From NCBI GenBank assembly GCA_016808115.1, contig JAEQBH010009492.1, positions 40,086 to 104,085 on the forward strand: a DNA stretch of 64,000 nucleotides, in the 5' to 3' direction. This DNA is from Tetrastigma voinierianum (taxonomy: Eukaryota > Streptophyta > Magnoliopsida > Vitales > Vitaceae). Of the stretch, positions 1 to 10,249 are shown in pieces. Under the pieces are notes generated by a model. The model had not been told where the DNA came from. It made no database searches and saw nothing but the letters and a program-made list of their open reading frames with translations. A program made the position numbers and the translations under genes. Numbering within the stretch: the first letter of the stretch is position 1; each line of letters opens with the position of its first letter.

Positions 1-1960
1 ATAATTCCTTATGAATTAGAGGAATGGTGAAAGTTGCCTAGATCCTGCATCTTCATTGGAAAACTCTTCTAGATCAACAGTGCACTATAGTGTTGATAGA
101 CTCACCACTCCCTTCTTAAATCAAGTTCCTCTTCTTGCTCAGAATATCTTTCATGAACTTGGCATAATGAGGCATTTGAGTCAATGCCTCAACAAGAATA
201 TCCACCTCTATCTTCTTATGGGGTGTGTTTAGAATTTAGAGAATCGATCATATCACTTTGATTTCTCAGCCTTTTTAGGAATAGAACAAGAGGCACATAG
301 ACTCTCACCTCCTCTTTCTTTTCACAGTTTTCCTTTCTCATTGATTTCACTCATCTTTGCACCATAGATTTCTTTTTCTTTGATCGATTTAAATTGTTAT
401 GCTCACTTTCTTTTCCAGCTTCTATTTTATTTTCCTTCTTATTCATTTCATTCTCTTCTCCTCTTATTTTCTAAAGTTCTTTGCCACATCTAAGAGTAAC
501 TTTCATACAGTCTTTTGGATTCTTCTTTGTGTCACTTGGGAATCAATCCCTAGACCGATTTTGCATTGATAGAGTCAGCTACTCCCACCTGATTCTCCAT
601 ATTAGTTAGAGATGCATTAGTATTGGCCTAAAACACATTTGTGTTTACTTGGAATGATGCTAGTTCAGCAAACTTTTGTTCATGATTGTTCAACAGTCTT
701 TTGTTCTCTCGCGTAAACTCGACATCGATCTTAATTGCGACGTGCTTTTGTACAGTTCTCTTTCTTTGGATGCCTTGTTGTTCTTGCCCTTGGAAACCTT
801 GTCGAGCATATTGTTAGTGAAATTCTGCTGGTCTTAGACAATGTTACCTCCACTTCCATAGGAGAAAATTTCTCAGCTGTTCTCGATACAGAGTGTGTAG
901 TGGGATGGAAGGTTGTTCATTGACATTGTAGCTTGTTGCCCCCCTGGCCCGAGGCCTCCTCTACCTCATATAAGACCCACTTGAGCGAGTCCCTCATCAA
1001 TCATGCATTTCTGCTCACCTCACCCTTCTATTCCCACTGTATTTGCTAAATAGCTTCTCCTTTCTAGAGTGCTTATCTTACTCGTGACACATCCGACTTT
1101 GCTGATTGATCATCTTGTTCATCTCTAGCATACCTCCTCCTTTCAATCTGCTACTCTCTGAAGTCTCTGTTGGAGCTCTATAGTTACTTTTGGCCAAATC
1201 TTCAATAAGCTGGTTGGCCTCTTTAGCACTATTTCTCTTAGTGCTCCCACGACGGGTTGCATCTATGATTCCGCTAAGTAATTCATTGCATGATAGAAAA
1301 TGTCCATTTGGGTGATTTGATCAATCCCATGCATTGGACATCTCTTCAGCAGTTTCTTGTACCTCTCCTAAGCATTGTAGAGGCTTTCTTCTTCTCCTTA
1401 CTCGAAGGCTATAATCTCTCTTCTTCTCTCTAAGGTGAGGGTTGGTGGGAAAAACCTCTCCATAAAAGCTTCAACCAACTTCTCCCAGCTGTCAACTGAT
1501 CCATATGGCATTGACTCAAACCAATTGGCTGCTACATCTCTCAATGAGAAGGGGAACAAGCTGCTGACTTAGTATTATTAGTTAACCCCATTCAATTTGA
1601 CAATGTGTTTTCCATCCTTAGAAATCGCTTCTTAGGTGGTCATTGGGATCCTCGCTGGATGCCACATAAAGTGATATGGCTGCGCCATGGTGATTAGAGC
1701 GAGACTTCAACTCAAGTTATTTGCACAGTAGTTTGGTTGCCTTATTGATCACTCATTTATGATGATTGGCCTCTAACAAAATTCCATGGTTCTTTGTCTT
1801 TGAGGCCTTTCTGTTGTTGGCTCTGTTGATACATTGCTAGTAGTCCCTTCTTTTATTATTAACTCGCCCGGCGTTCTCACTTTCTTAAAATTTCTCAGTG
1901 TCCTTTCCAACTCAGTGTCCAGTGGTTACAGTTCTGCTTCTAGTATTCTGTGCATGTGAT
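1..1960 (-). pseudogene. Degenerate retrotransposon gag (Athila-like) running into the protease-proximal region
   Basis: No long ORF survives, but translating the minus strand in pieces gives a clear Ty3/gypsy gag. From N to C: SEDPNDHLR near 1650, then LFPFSLRDVAANWFES and WEKLVEAFMERFFPP (about 1440-1560), an in-frame stop, then RYKKLLKRCPMHGIDQ (about 1330-1380), matching the retrotransposon gag capsid domain. NASLTNMENQVG near 610-660 is the C-terminal gag segment of Athila elements. EALTQMPHYAKFMKDILSKK (about 130-205) is the stretch just before the aspartic protease. Gag would form the virus-like particle that houses reverse transcription. At least three stops or frameshifts make this a pseudogene. 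Related copies are at 43140-44680 (minus) and 53193-54260 (plus). Confidence 0.8.
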
Positions 1961-2163
1961 AACTTCCTAAAATGGAAATACACTAAGATAAAATTGAGAT
2001 CAATGAATTACATAAATATGTGATGTTATAAAGAATCAGTATTAAATTATTTCTTTGAGTTAAACTAATTTTGAACATTTTTTATAAAAGTGAAAAGAAA
2101 AATGTCAAAACTAGCAATTTTCTTTTTGGCAAGAATATTGATCTTTAAACTTTACTTCAATTC

Positions 2164-2183
2164 AAACCCTGGCAGTGATGCCA
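2164..2183 (-). promoter_or_regulatory. PBS-like site, proximal copy (tRNA-Asp type)
   Basis: On the minus strand the sequence TGGCATCACTGCCAGGGTTT follows CAACAAGTTTT. It is a diverged match to TGGCGCCGTTGCCGGGGATC, the complement of the plant tRNA-Asp 3' end as I remember it, which is the usual primer site of Athila elements. It is the copy nearer to gag. A second copy lies about 89 bp upstream, next to the LTR. Confidence 0.6.
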
Positions 2184-2251
2184 AAAACTTGTTGATTGAT
2201 TTTACATAGACCAAAAAAGACTGATTCTTAGCACTACCACCAAAGATTATT

Positions 2252-2272
2252 CAATCCCCAGTAGTTATGCTA
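2252..2272 (-). promoter_or_regulatory. PBS-like site, LTR-adjacent copy (tRNA-Asp type)
   Basis: The minus strand reads TAGCATAACTACTGGGGATT after CAATCAAGTTTT, again a decayed tRNA-Asp-type PBS. The intervening text (TTTGGTGGTAGTGCTAAGAAT) also recurs in the plus-strand leader at 5066-5180. This shows that a whole leader unit of about 88 bp is duplicated, not just the PBS. Confidence 0.55.
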
Positions 2273-2277
2273 AAAAC

Positions 2278-4640
2278 TTGATTGAGACTGATATATAAAT
2301 TTGTTTTAATTTGTGTAAATTAAAATTTTCAATTAAAATTGGTTTTGGTCTAAATCCCTGCAAGTGCACAAGTCATACAAGTGATAAAGTGGATTTTTAA
2401 GTCCATATATCATTCCCACAAGGATTGATTTTGAAAATTTAAAGATTAACTATTCTCACTACTCAAGATCATCACTATTTGTACCTCTAATTTTCTGTAG
2501 ATGATTATCTTTCTAAAATAAATTGAATAAAAAGATAAAGAAATTCTAAAATGCATGAATTTAGAGTTTCTGGGGTGAAATAACAGGAATGAAATCGGTG
2601 TTGTGACCACCACTTTGCAATTTCCAAACCAAGTACTAAAGTATAGGACATAGACCATTGAGATTGTCAAGAGCAAGAAGCGGTGTAGCATTAGGATTTC
2701 TCCTCACACAACACATTCACTCTCCAACTTACCACATTTCTATCTCTAGCCAATGGGCTGAAGCTACTTGTAGGACTTGATTATACTTTAAGATCTTGCT
2801 TGTTTTCCTTCTCGGTACTTCTGACCATCTCTTAGGAAAGGAATTTGTGCCCATAGACGGTATGCAAGCCCTCCAAATTAATTGGTGCCTTGGCCATCAA
2901 TTAGACAAGAATTCCCTCTCCCCTTGATTAAGTCTTAGCTAACCTGGGGTTGAAATTATTCTTCTCAATTTAGGTGAAACCTCTCGGGAATTAACTTCTA
3001 GATTACTAGGCGGATCATATTCCTAGGAACACACTCTTGCTTTGTCACTAGGAGAACCTTGAAGTCGAGAGGTTATAACTTCTGATGATCAAGAGTATTA
3101 ATTGAATAATATCAATGTAATTTACCCCTAAGTGACTGCTCTTTGCTCTTAGGTAGTCCATCTTTGTGTCACTCAGAGAGATTCCTGGAAATCGGATCAA
3201 TAATACAGCTCTTTTTGGGTACCAAACACTAATATTCAAAATCGTTCAATGTAGGAGTAATACAAGTTAAATCACTCCAGTTTTCATACCCAAAACAACA
3301 TTAAAATATTACAAACAATAATCCCAACAACATATTCTTCATAAATGGAGCTTAGCCTTTCAAATTTGGATCATAAATGACAATGACTAGTTGATAAAAC
3401 AAATTCATTGAAATTGTAATCGAAACTAAAGAAAAATGAATTCCAGAAAAATCCTCAAATTCCATTGAAGTTCAGACATAAATTGAAGCTTGATTTGCAT
3501 TCATCCAGCTCTAAATCCTGATTCGAGATCGACTCTAATCTAAAATAATAAACTAAATCCGAAACAAAACTAAAATATAAAGAAAATAAAAAGAAAATTA
3601 TATATACTAGAACTTGACTCTTCCAACACAAAAACTTGAAGAAAAGTGGCTGAAAACTGTGCACTACTCCCCAAATTTTTCTATTTATTGGCGCATGTCT
3701 TGGGCCCTAAAAAAAGGGTGACAATTACGGCGTTGGAATAACCCGAAAATCGCCTGAAATAGCATTCTTAGTGGCATTGTCGCGAACGCATCGCTTCGCT
3801 ATGTCGTGGGTTAACTCTAGTGTTGCGACATTGGCTCGTTATGACTGAATTTTGATGTAGTGTTGATGTTGCAACATTGGATCTTCAATTTTGATCATTT
3901 CACATTATGTCATGGCATTGCTAACTTAATGTCATGACATTGGTCGATAAGTTTCTGTAATTTGCTTTGATCGATGTCGCGACATTCTTGATCAAATGTC
4001 GCGACATTCATCTTCCGCACCCAGGCGTTTTAGTTGATGTCGTGACATTTGAACTGTTATGTTGCTTCCGATGTCGTGGAAATGTCGTGACATTGGTAAT
4101 TCCTAATCTTCCTACTTCAGCGATTAATGGTAGCAATGTCATGGCGCATTTAAGATGCGTATTACATATAAACTATAATATCCTGACATTGCATGCGGTC
4201 TTCAATTGTTCCAATTGAGTGGCCGTCGCCAACGTTGGTTATGTCGCGACGTGGAATAACTCTTTGTTTTTTATGTTTGCGACATTGAATTTGAGTTATG
4301 CGGTTTGAGGTGATGTAAGTAGCCTATATCGGGGATATCGTGACATTGTAGAATTACCGACCCATCTATTTCAACTGTGTTCTGCGACCTTTATTGTGAG
4401 AGAATTAGATGGCGCATGACACTCTCCATACGATGTCACGAAATTGTTTTCCTAGTGTCGCGACATTTCTGCCTTTGCTTCCCTTTTTTCTATTTTTGTT
4501 GTTTTTATGTTTCTTTTCTTCAAATTTCTGCAAAACATAAATCTAGGTGAAAATTCCATAATTTAACATTAAACATGTCTTTTAAGCCTGAAATATACTT
4601 GAAAAACGGGCTTAAAAATAGATGAGTTTTAGACTCATCA
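2278..4640 (-). repeat. 5' LTR of element B, about 2.36 kb
   Basis: The LTR starts on the minus strand with TGATGAGTCTAAAACTCATC at 4640 and ends just before the first PBS near 2278. The start is homologous to LTR starts at 7690, 31899, 35610 (minus) and 58948. Its last 350 bp (minus-strand text TAGTGATGATCTTGAGTAGT and onwards) match the LTR tails at 4770-4930, 46500-46640, 61400-61530 and, on the minus strand, 32800-32880. The U3 part, 3770-4470, is packed with the palindrome ATGTCGCGACAT and its variants (exact GTCGCGAC cores near 3977, 4001, 4241 and 4457). The small ORFs inside are by-products. Confidence 0.7.
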
Positions 4641-5215
4641 ATAACCACAACACTGATTTCTTTCCCAATGTTATTTCAGTCCAGTGAACACTAATCCTTG
4701 TATTTTAGAATTATTTACTTATTTCATTCACTTTACTTTAGAAAGTTAAATCTATCCTTGAAAATAGAGGTTCAAATAGTGAGGATCTTGAGTAGTAGGG
4801 GTAGTTGATCTTTATATTTTCTAATCAATCCCTATGGGAATGATATTTGGACTTAAAAAACCAATTTATTACTTGTATGATTTGTGCACTTTCAGTGATT
4901 TAGACTAAAACAAATTTTATTCAATTATTATTTTATCTGACGGTCAATCAGTTTTGACATGGGCTGCTTCAGGAGTGGGAATGGTTTTTGGTACCTTTTG
5001 TTAATCACTTAATCATATTTTGGTCTTAACAAGTTTTTAGCGTCGTTGTCGGGGACTAAACATAGTCTTTGGTAGCAGTGCTAAGAATAAGTTGATCACA
5101 TCTTTTGGTCTATTACACAAATTTTTGGCACCATTGCCGAGGATTGAACACAGTCTTTGGTAGCAATGCTAAGAATGAGTTGATCACATCTTTTGGTCTA
5201 TTACACATTGTCTCC
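4641..5215 (+). repeat. Tail of a plus-strand Athila-like LTR plus leader with two PBS copies
   Basis: From 4641 the text matches the last part of the Athila-like LTRs: TCTTGAGTAGT near 4785, CAATCCCTATGGGAATGATAT near 4830 and TTATTACTTGTATGA near 4865. It then passes into CTTAACAAGTTTTTAGC, the LTR/PBS junction. PBS-like sites start at 5038 (TAGCGTCGTTGTCGGGGACT) and 5126 (TGGCACCATTGCCGAGGATT), 88 bp apart, with the same text repeated between and after them. The upstream portion of this LTR was displaced by element B. The downstream internal region is missing: at about 5215 the sequence switches to a different, minus-strand LTR. Confidence 0.65.
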
Positions 5216-6287
5216 ATTCGTGCAAATGTGGCTTATATTTATTAAGTGCTGATTAAATGGAAATATTCTTGTGCTTGCCTAAGGAACTCAAAATGAGGTT
5301 TACTATTTCGATTCTCCCCTCAATTTCTCACACTAAATCACTTTATTCTTTTGATCCATCCCAGGTCGAATAGTGTGATACTGTTCTATGGCAAAATAGT
5401 CCTTAGGAAATTCTATTGATCACCTCTCGGTCCATACAATAGAATTTCCCAGGCTATGGTCAGATCGATCACCCCTTGGTCCATACGATCATCACATAAG
5501 GTTAAATGATGTCTAGCCTGGCAAATCCATCTAAAATCACTAGTCATTCCTAATTTTCTAGATTTCTTTGATAAAGTTAGGTTGATTTTATCAATTGTAA
5601 AATATTAGGGAATGAAAATTAAGTCCTAATGATATACTTCCAATTGTCACTTTGGAAACCCTTTGAGCTTTAGGTCTCAACCTCACCACCTACCACACAA
5701 CAATTGAATAAAAACATGAAACTTATAATAACCAAATCCATAAAACCTCAACACAAGAGTATATTCAAAAAATCATTCAAGAGAATATATAAGCCAAGCA
5801 CCAATATCAACAACCAACCTTAGAGGTGGATTTAGCCACTCATAGCAGCCTCAAAACCCAACAAAGTCGTGTTTAAACCAAACATAATGCTGAAAGATTA
5901 AGAGAAAGAGAAGGATTTAGGGATACAAAACAAATATGAAGTAGAAGTCCTCCAAAACCCTTCTCCACCACTACAAGAAGTCCTCTAGAAGCTGGATATT
6001 GCAACTTAGCTCCAAAAACAAGCTACAACTCTTCGTCTTCGCGAACCCGAGACCAATGTATGCAGTATCTTCCTTCTTCGTTGCAGTGAGAGATCTCCTT
6101 CGCAGCTACAAACTTCGTCGTCGAGGCAAATGTTGGCCTTTGCCTTGGCAAACCCAAGGCTTCCACTCTACAATATTTAGCTTTGCAGCAACGAAGCTCT
6201 CACTTCGTCTTGGTGAACTACTTCATTGCTGCGAAGGTATTCCTTTACCTTGGGGAAGTAGTGCCTTCGATATCAAGTTCTACCTTC
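5216..6287 (-). repeat. Degenerate minus-strand LTR of a second gypsy family (family I)
   Basis: Reverse-complementing this stretch gives text homologous to the plus-strand LTR at 7140-7689 and 9802-10040. Shared stretches include GTGAGAAATTGAGGGGAGA, the repeated phrase GTATGGACCGAGAGGTGA and GTGGCTAAATCC. It is truncated on both sides: at 5215 by the Athila-like leader, and at 6287 by the start of the plus-strand family I LTR. Its U3-like part (5990-6270) carries many variants of GCGAAGG/CTTCGC, a motif also reiterated at 6790-6930. The 114-residue plus-strand ORF at 5999 lies in this motif-rich tract and is not considered a gene. Confidence 0.5.
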
Positions 6288-7684
6288 TGATAGGTTATTT
6301 TCATACAAGTTTTTATACCATTAATTACCTATCAATAGTTTGATTTTATGGTGTTTTTAACATCTCTAATGCTTAATTTTATCATTTTATGGCTTTAGGT
6401 ACATTTTGAAGCAAAGAGAGCATAAAGAGGACCAAAAAGATGAATTTATGGGTTGTACCATGACATCCCATGGCTTGAAGTTTGATATTTATGGATTCTA
6501 CACTTCTCAATATTTCCATCAAGTCCAAGATCACCCAATTCGGAGTTCGATTGAAAAAGATACGGCCTTGTAAAGTCAAGGGAGGATTTTCCAAAACACC
6601 ACATTTAGCAACCCTCAAAGTTTGTGTATTCTTATCCTACCTAATAGATTCTAATGACTCCAAACTTGACATTGATATATTCTACTCTTTCTTAGCTTTC
6701 CGTAGAGACAAAAATTATCTCATTTAGAGGGCGGGTGAGAGAGTTATGATCGTTTGAAGTCAGATAGTCAAATCTGAATTGCTGATACATTCTGGTTCAC
6801 AGAGGCGAAGGAAACTGTTCGCCGAGGCGAAGGTAAGAGCTGAAATGAGCACATTCTAGTTCTCTAAGGTGAAGCATGCCTTCTTCATAGTAAAGTCCTT
6901 TACTAAGGCGAAGAACTCTTTGCTAAGCCAAAGGATGGTGGGCTGGACCAACAAACAGCGATTTTTGAGCCCATCATTGGCCCATTTTCCATTGCTTATA
7001 AAAGGATATTTTGTAGACATTTGTAGGGTTCAGTTTTTTAGGCAGAACACCCTCCTTAGGGCTTCTCCTATCTTCTTCTTGAACCATTTTTAGGGTTTGA
7101 GTTTTTGTTCATTTTACTTTGTATTTGGTGTAATATTGAAGAAGTCATCAACTAGAGGACCTCATTGACCTTGGAGCGAGTTTAGGAGGTCTTTCTCATC
7201 TCTCCTAATCATTTTATATCTCTAACTCTCACTCTCTTCTCATCTTTAATTATTATGGATGTAATAGACATGACTTTGATAGATTTGTGGTTCTGGCGGT
7301 AGCTAAATCCTCGAGGGTTGATTACTTAAATTGATGTTTGATTTATATATCTTTTAGAATGGTTTTGTGAATTTGTGCTTTTGTTGATGTTGGTTGGAGT
7401 AGTGCTTAGGATTGTTATGGTTTTAACTAATTAATCCATACCTAGATTTGGGTCTTCGATCCCCATACTTGGGCATCGTTAGTGACGCTTGGATTACGCC
7501 CTAAAATCTATTCTCGGGTCTCTTAAGGTATGAATTAGTTAAATGAAATACTAATTAACCTAATCAAAGAAGTATAGGAAATTAGGAATGCCTAGTACTA
7601 GATGGATTCATTAGGAGTAGCACCATCCCAGTATTATGTGAGGATCGTATGGATCGAGAGGTGATCGATCCAGGCATTGTCCGG

Positions 7685-7689
7685 GTAGT
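7685..7689. repeat. Target-site duplication, left copy (GTAGT)
   Basis: GTAGT stands immediately before the TGATGAGTG terminus of the solo LTR. The identical GTAGT follows its ATCAACA end at 9802-9806. Five base pairs is the expected duplication length for Ty3/gypsy integration. Confidence 0.85.
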
Positions 7690-9801
7690 TGATGAGTGTG
7701 AAACTCATCTATGTTTTGAGTTCATTTCACATGTTATCTATAGCATTTTATATCCTTATTCATGAAAAACTCATAACATTTCCTGTAAACTTGGTTTTGT
7801 AGGATTCTTGATGAAAAGTAAGTGATTTGGCAAGAAATGAGCAATATATTTCCAAAAGGAGAGTCAATAAGGTGTCTCACAGCGCGTCACTGGGAAGATG
7901 AATTTTTTGTATCAGTTGGATCATCAAATGGCTCAAATTCACTAATGGTTACATTCTACATTCAAGGATCTTTCCAACGAGTCCTCACATGCCCAAATCC
8001 AAGTTGAAATGAAAAGTTATGGCCCCAACAAGTTGGAGAATAAAACAAGCTCACGAGCAAAGAGAATCTTAGTGACAGTGCAGTTAAGTCATAACAGAAA
8101 CAAAATTTACGAAACTACCGGGTCAGGCCCAACATCAAAGTCGCGACATTGGGTGATTAGAGTCGTAACTCTGATCACCCAATGTCGCGACTCTGATACT
8201 GGGCCTAACCAAATAATCCCAAAAATTGATGTTTTGGCCTTTTTTTCAAGCCCATTTCACCCTAGGACTATAAATTCTAATTTTTTAGATTTTTAAGGTA
8301 ACGAAGGAGGTGGGAGAACACCTCTATGAGGGTTTCTCTCTCTAAAACCTTCCTATTTTTTAGTTTAGCTTAGGGTTTTGATTTTTAGTTGATCTTAGAG
8401 TAGTTTTAGATAGATTTTTATTTGTATTGAAGAGATTTCGGTTGTACGTAGAGATTCAGATTTCACTACTATTGAGACAAAGATTGAAGCTCAAATCATG
8501 ATTTATTCTCTCACTCCTTATCTCTTGATTTCTTTCTTCATTTTTCTTACTTGTTGCTTGATTTGTGATGATTGGAATACAATAATGGAACATTAAACAC
8601 CCTCTAGGGGTGGGGATTAATTGTTAAACATTCAGATTTTCAGATTTGTAGTTTATTTTTGGGTTTGAAGACTGAATTTATATAATCGGTACTGTTCTTG
8701 TAATGAACTATTCAAGTATCAGTAGATTATACCCAAAAAGAACTGTATATGTGCTTTGATTTCCAGGAGGCCTCTAATTTACACAAAGAAGACCATACCT
8801 GATAGCAAAGAGCAATAACTTGGGGGTATGATAAACTAATGTTATTAGAATTAATACACTCTAAATATCACTATGATGAATCACAGGTGATGTTCTAACC
8901 TCTGACTTAAGGTTCCCTTTTGAATGACAACAAAAGTGTGTTCCTGAGGCATAAGGACCACCTAATGATTTATCAGTTTAATGTTTAGAGGTCTCATCTC
9001 AATTTGGTAGAATAATCTTGATCCTGTGTTAGGAAATATTCTAATCAAGGAAAGAGAGTATTCTAATTGAATTGAAAATTGAGGTACCAATTGTATCAGA
9101 GAAGGCTTATGTTACCCTGTCTATGGGGGCAAGTTTTCTTCAGTCCTAAGATTTGGGTGATAAGTACTGGTTTAGGAAAGACATCCAAGTCTTAAAGGGA
9201 GTCAGATTATAAAAGTAGCTTTTTAGACACATGAATCCTGGTTTGGGAACATGATGTTCTAAATTGTGAAATGTATGGTGGTTGAACGAATTTCAAGACC
9301 ATACTAACATACCCTTGGACAAAGGAAGAATCCATCTCACAAATGTTGCACTTTCAAGGAATTGCAAATTGATTGTTAAATGATTATTCTTAACCCTAGT
9401 ACCTCTCTTCATACATTTTAGAATTTAGTAGTTGTTTGTTTGGTAGATTTTAGGATTAGTTGATTAGTTTTAAATCAGTTTTTACTTTAGTTAAATTGTG
9501 ATGCTTAATTCTGCATCATATTTACCATCCCACCTAGATAATTAATAGCCCTTGTAATTGAGGTGCTCAAACTCGATTAGACCCAACCTCCAATCCTCGT
9601 GGGCACGATATTCGGACTCCACAAGTCCACTTTATTACTTATACGAGCACAGTAAGCCTGCGAGAGAAAGGGGTTGAGTGTTAGTAATACTTTTCATTTA
9701 AGTTTTTTTTAGTATGTTTACTTTTTCAAATTAGTTTTTGAGTATTTACCACATTCACTTCCTTGGCCATATTTTCATATATACATCATTGGTCATCAAC
9801 A
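7690..9801 (+). repeat. Complete Athila-like solo LTR with perfect 5-bp TSD
   Basis: The unit begins TGATGAGTGTGAAACTCATC and ends CATCAACA, so it has TG/CA termini, and it is flanked on both sides by GTAGT. The first 450 bp align closely with the LTR start at 31899-32260 (shared GATGTCTCACAG-type text, GGGAAGATGAATTTTT, TTCTACATTCAA). A TATA box, TATAAAT, is at 8269-8275. No internal region or PBS is present, so it is a solo LTR, normally produced by recombination between the two LTRs of one element. It interrupts the family I LTR. The 95-residue ORF at 8009 overlaps a hairpin and has no recognisable product. Confidence 0.85.
8121..8210. repeat. 90-bp foldback hairpin inside the solo LTR
   Basis: Arms of 43 bp face each other across a 4-base loop (CGTA, 8164-8167). 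The core arm AGTCGCGACATTGGGTGAT (8139-8157) pairs perfectly with 8174-8192. Five further pairs lie next to the loop, with one mismatch between them. The outer 18 positions pair at 14 sites, and all four mismatches are transitions. The GTCGCGAC motif occupies both arms. Confidence 0.85.
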
Positions 9802-9806
9802 GTAGT
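9802..9806. repeat. Target-site duplication, right copy (GTAGT)
   Basis: Identical to the GTAGT at 7685-7689. From here the host LTR text continues (CCTATTGTATGGACCGAGAG), as in the uninterrupted minus-strand copy near 5430. Confidence 0.85.
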
Positions 9807-10249
9807 CCTATTGTATGGACCGAGAGGTGACCAAAAGGATTCTCAAGGAAAAAACTTCCTTAGAAAAGTATTGCATTTAATGACCTAGATGGACCGAAAG
9901 GAGAATAGGGAGTTAGTGTGAGAAATTGAGGGGAGACACGAAAGTGTAAACCTCATACCGTGTTCCTTGGAAAAGCATAAGTATATATTCAATTAATTAG
10001 TGCTTCATAAATATAAATCAAATGCATCAACGAATGATAAACCTTAGTAACACCTTAAGTTATATTCCTGCGATATTACTCCATTTCTTGTGAGTGGACA
10101 TTGATCACACCCTATTTTGTTTTGCTTTATTTTGTTCTTATTTTAGTTTAGAAAACATTCTCCCCGAGTCATCAGTCTCTTAAATAGTGAGACGAATTTA
10201 GTAGCGGAATTTTCGATCTCGCTAAAACCAACAATTTAGGGATAGTGCC

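Larger units (their letters stand above)
1..4640 (-). mobile_element. Element B: Athila-like Ty3/gypsy retrotransposon, 5' part, cut by window edge
   Basis: Reading leftwards on the minus strand, the parts come in the order expected of an Athila-lineage element: LTR (4640 to about 2278), two PBS copies, leader, then gag down to position 1. The pol part and the 3' LTR would lie left of the window. The outer end begins TGATGAGTCT, the same terminus as the other Athila-like LTRs here (7690, 31899, 35610, 58948). The element appears to sit inside the tail of a plus-strand LTR that resumes at 4641. The right flank after the terminus is ATAAC; the matching duplication at the other end cannot be tested. 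The copy is old, since its gag has stops and frameshifts. Confidence 0.75.
6288..10170 (+). repeat. Plus-strand family I LTR, interrupted by a nested solo LTR at 7690-9801
   Basis: The left part runs 6288-7689 and resumes at 9802 after the insertion. It opens with TGATAGGTTATTTTCATACA, a plausible TG terminus. A TATA-like box TTATAAAAGG sits at about 6999, followed by a transcribed-leader-like tract with AGGGTTTGAG. The text at 7560-7689 and 9802-10040 joins seamlessly when compared with the uninterrupted minus-strand copy at 5216-5560. The right end is uncertain. I place it near 10170, after a CCTTAAGTTAT...ACATTCTCCCCGAGTC stretch of the kind found near Athila-type LTR ends. No PBS is visible after it, so it may itself be a solo or truncated LTR. 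Confidence 0.45.

Noticed and set aside
5216..10040. Large inverted repeat flanking 5560-9800 as terminal inverted repeats of a DNA transposon
   Set aside because: The two arms are the same LTR family in opposite orientation, one interrupted by a solo LTR. No TIR ends or transposase are visible.
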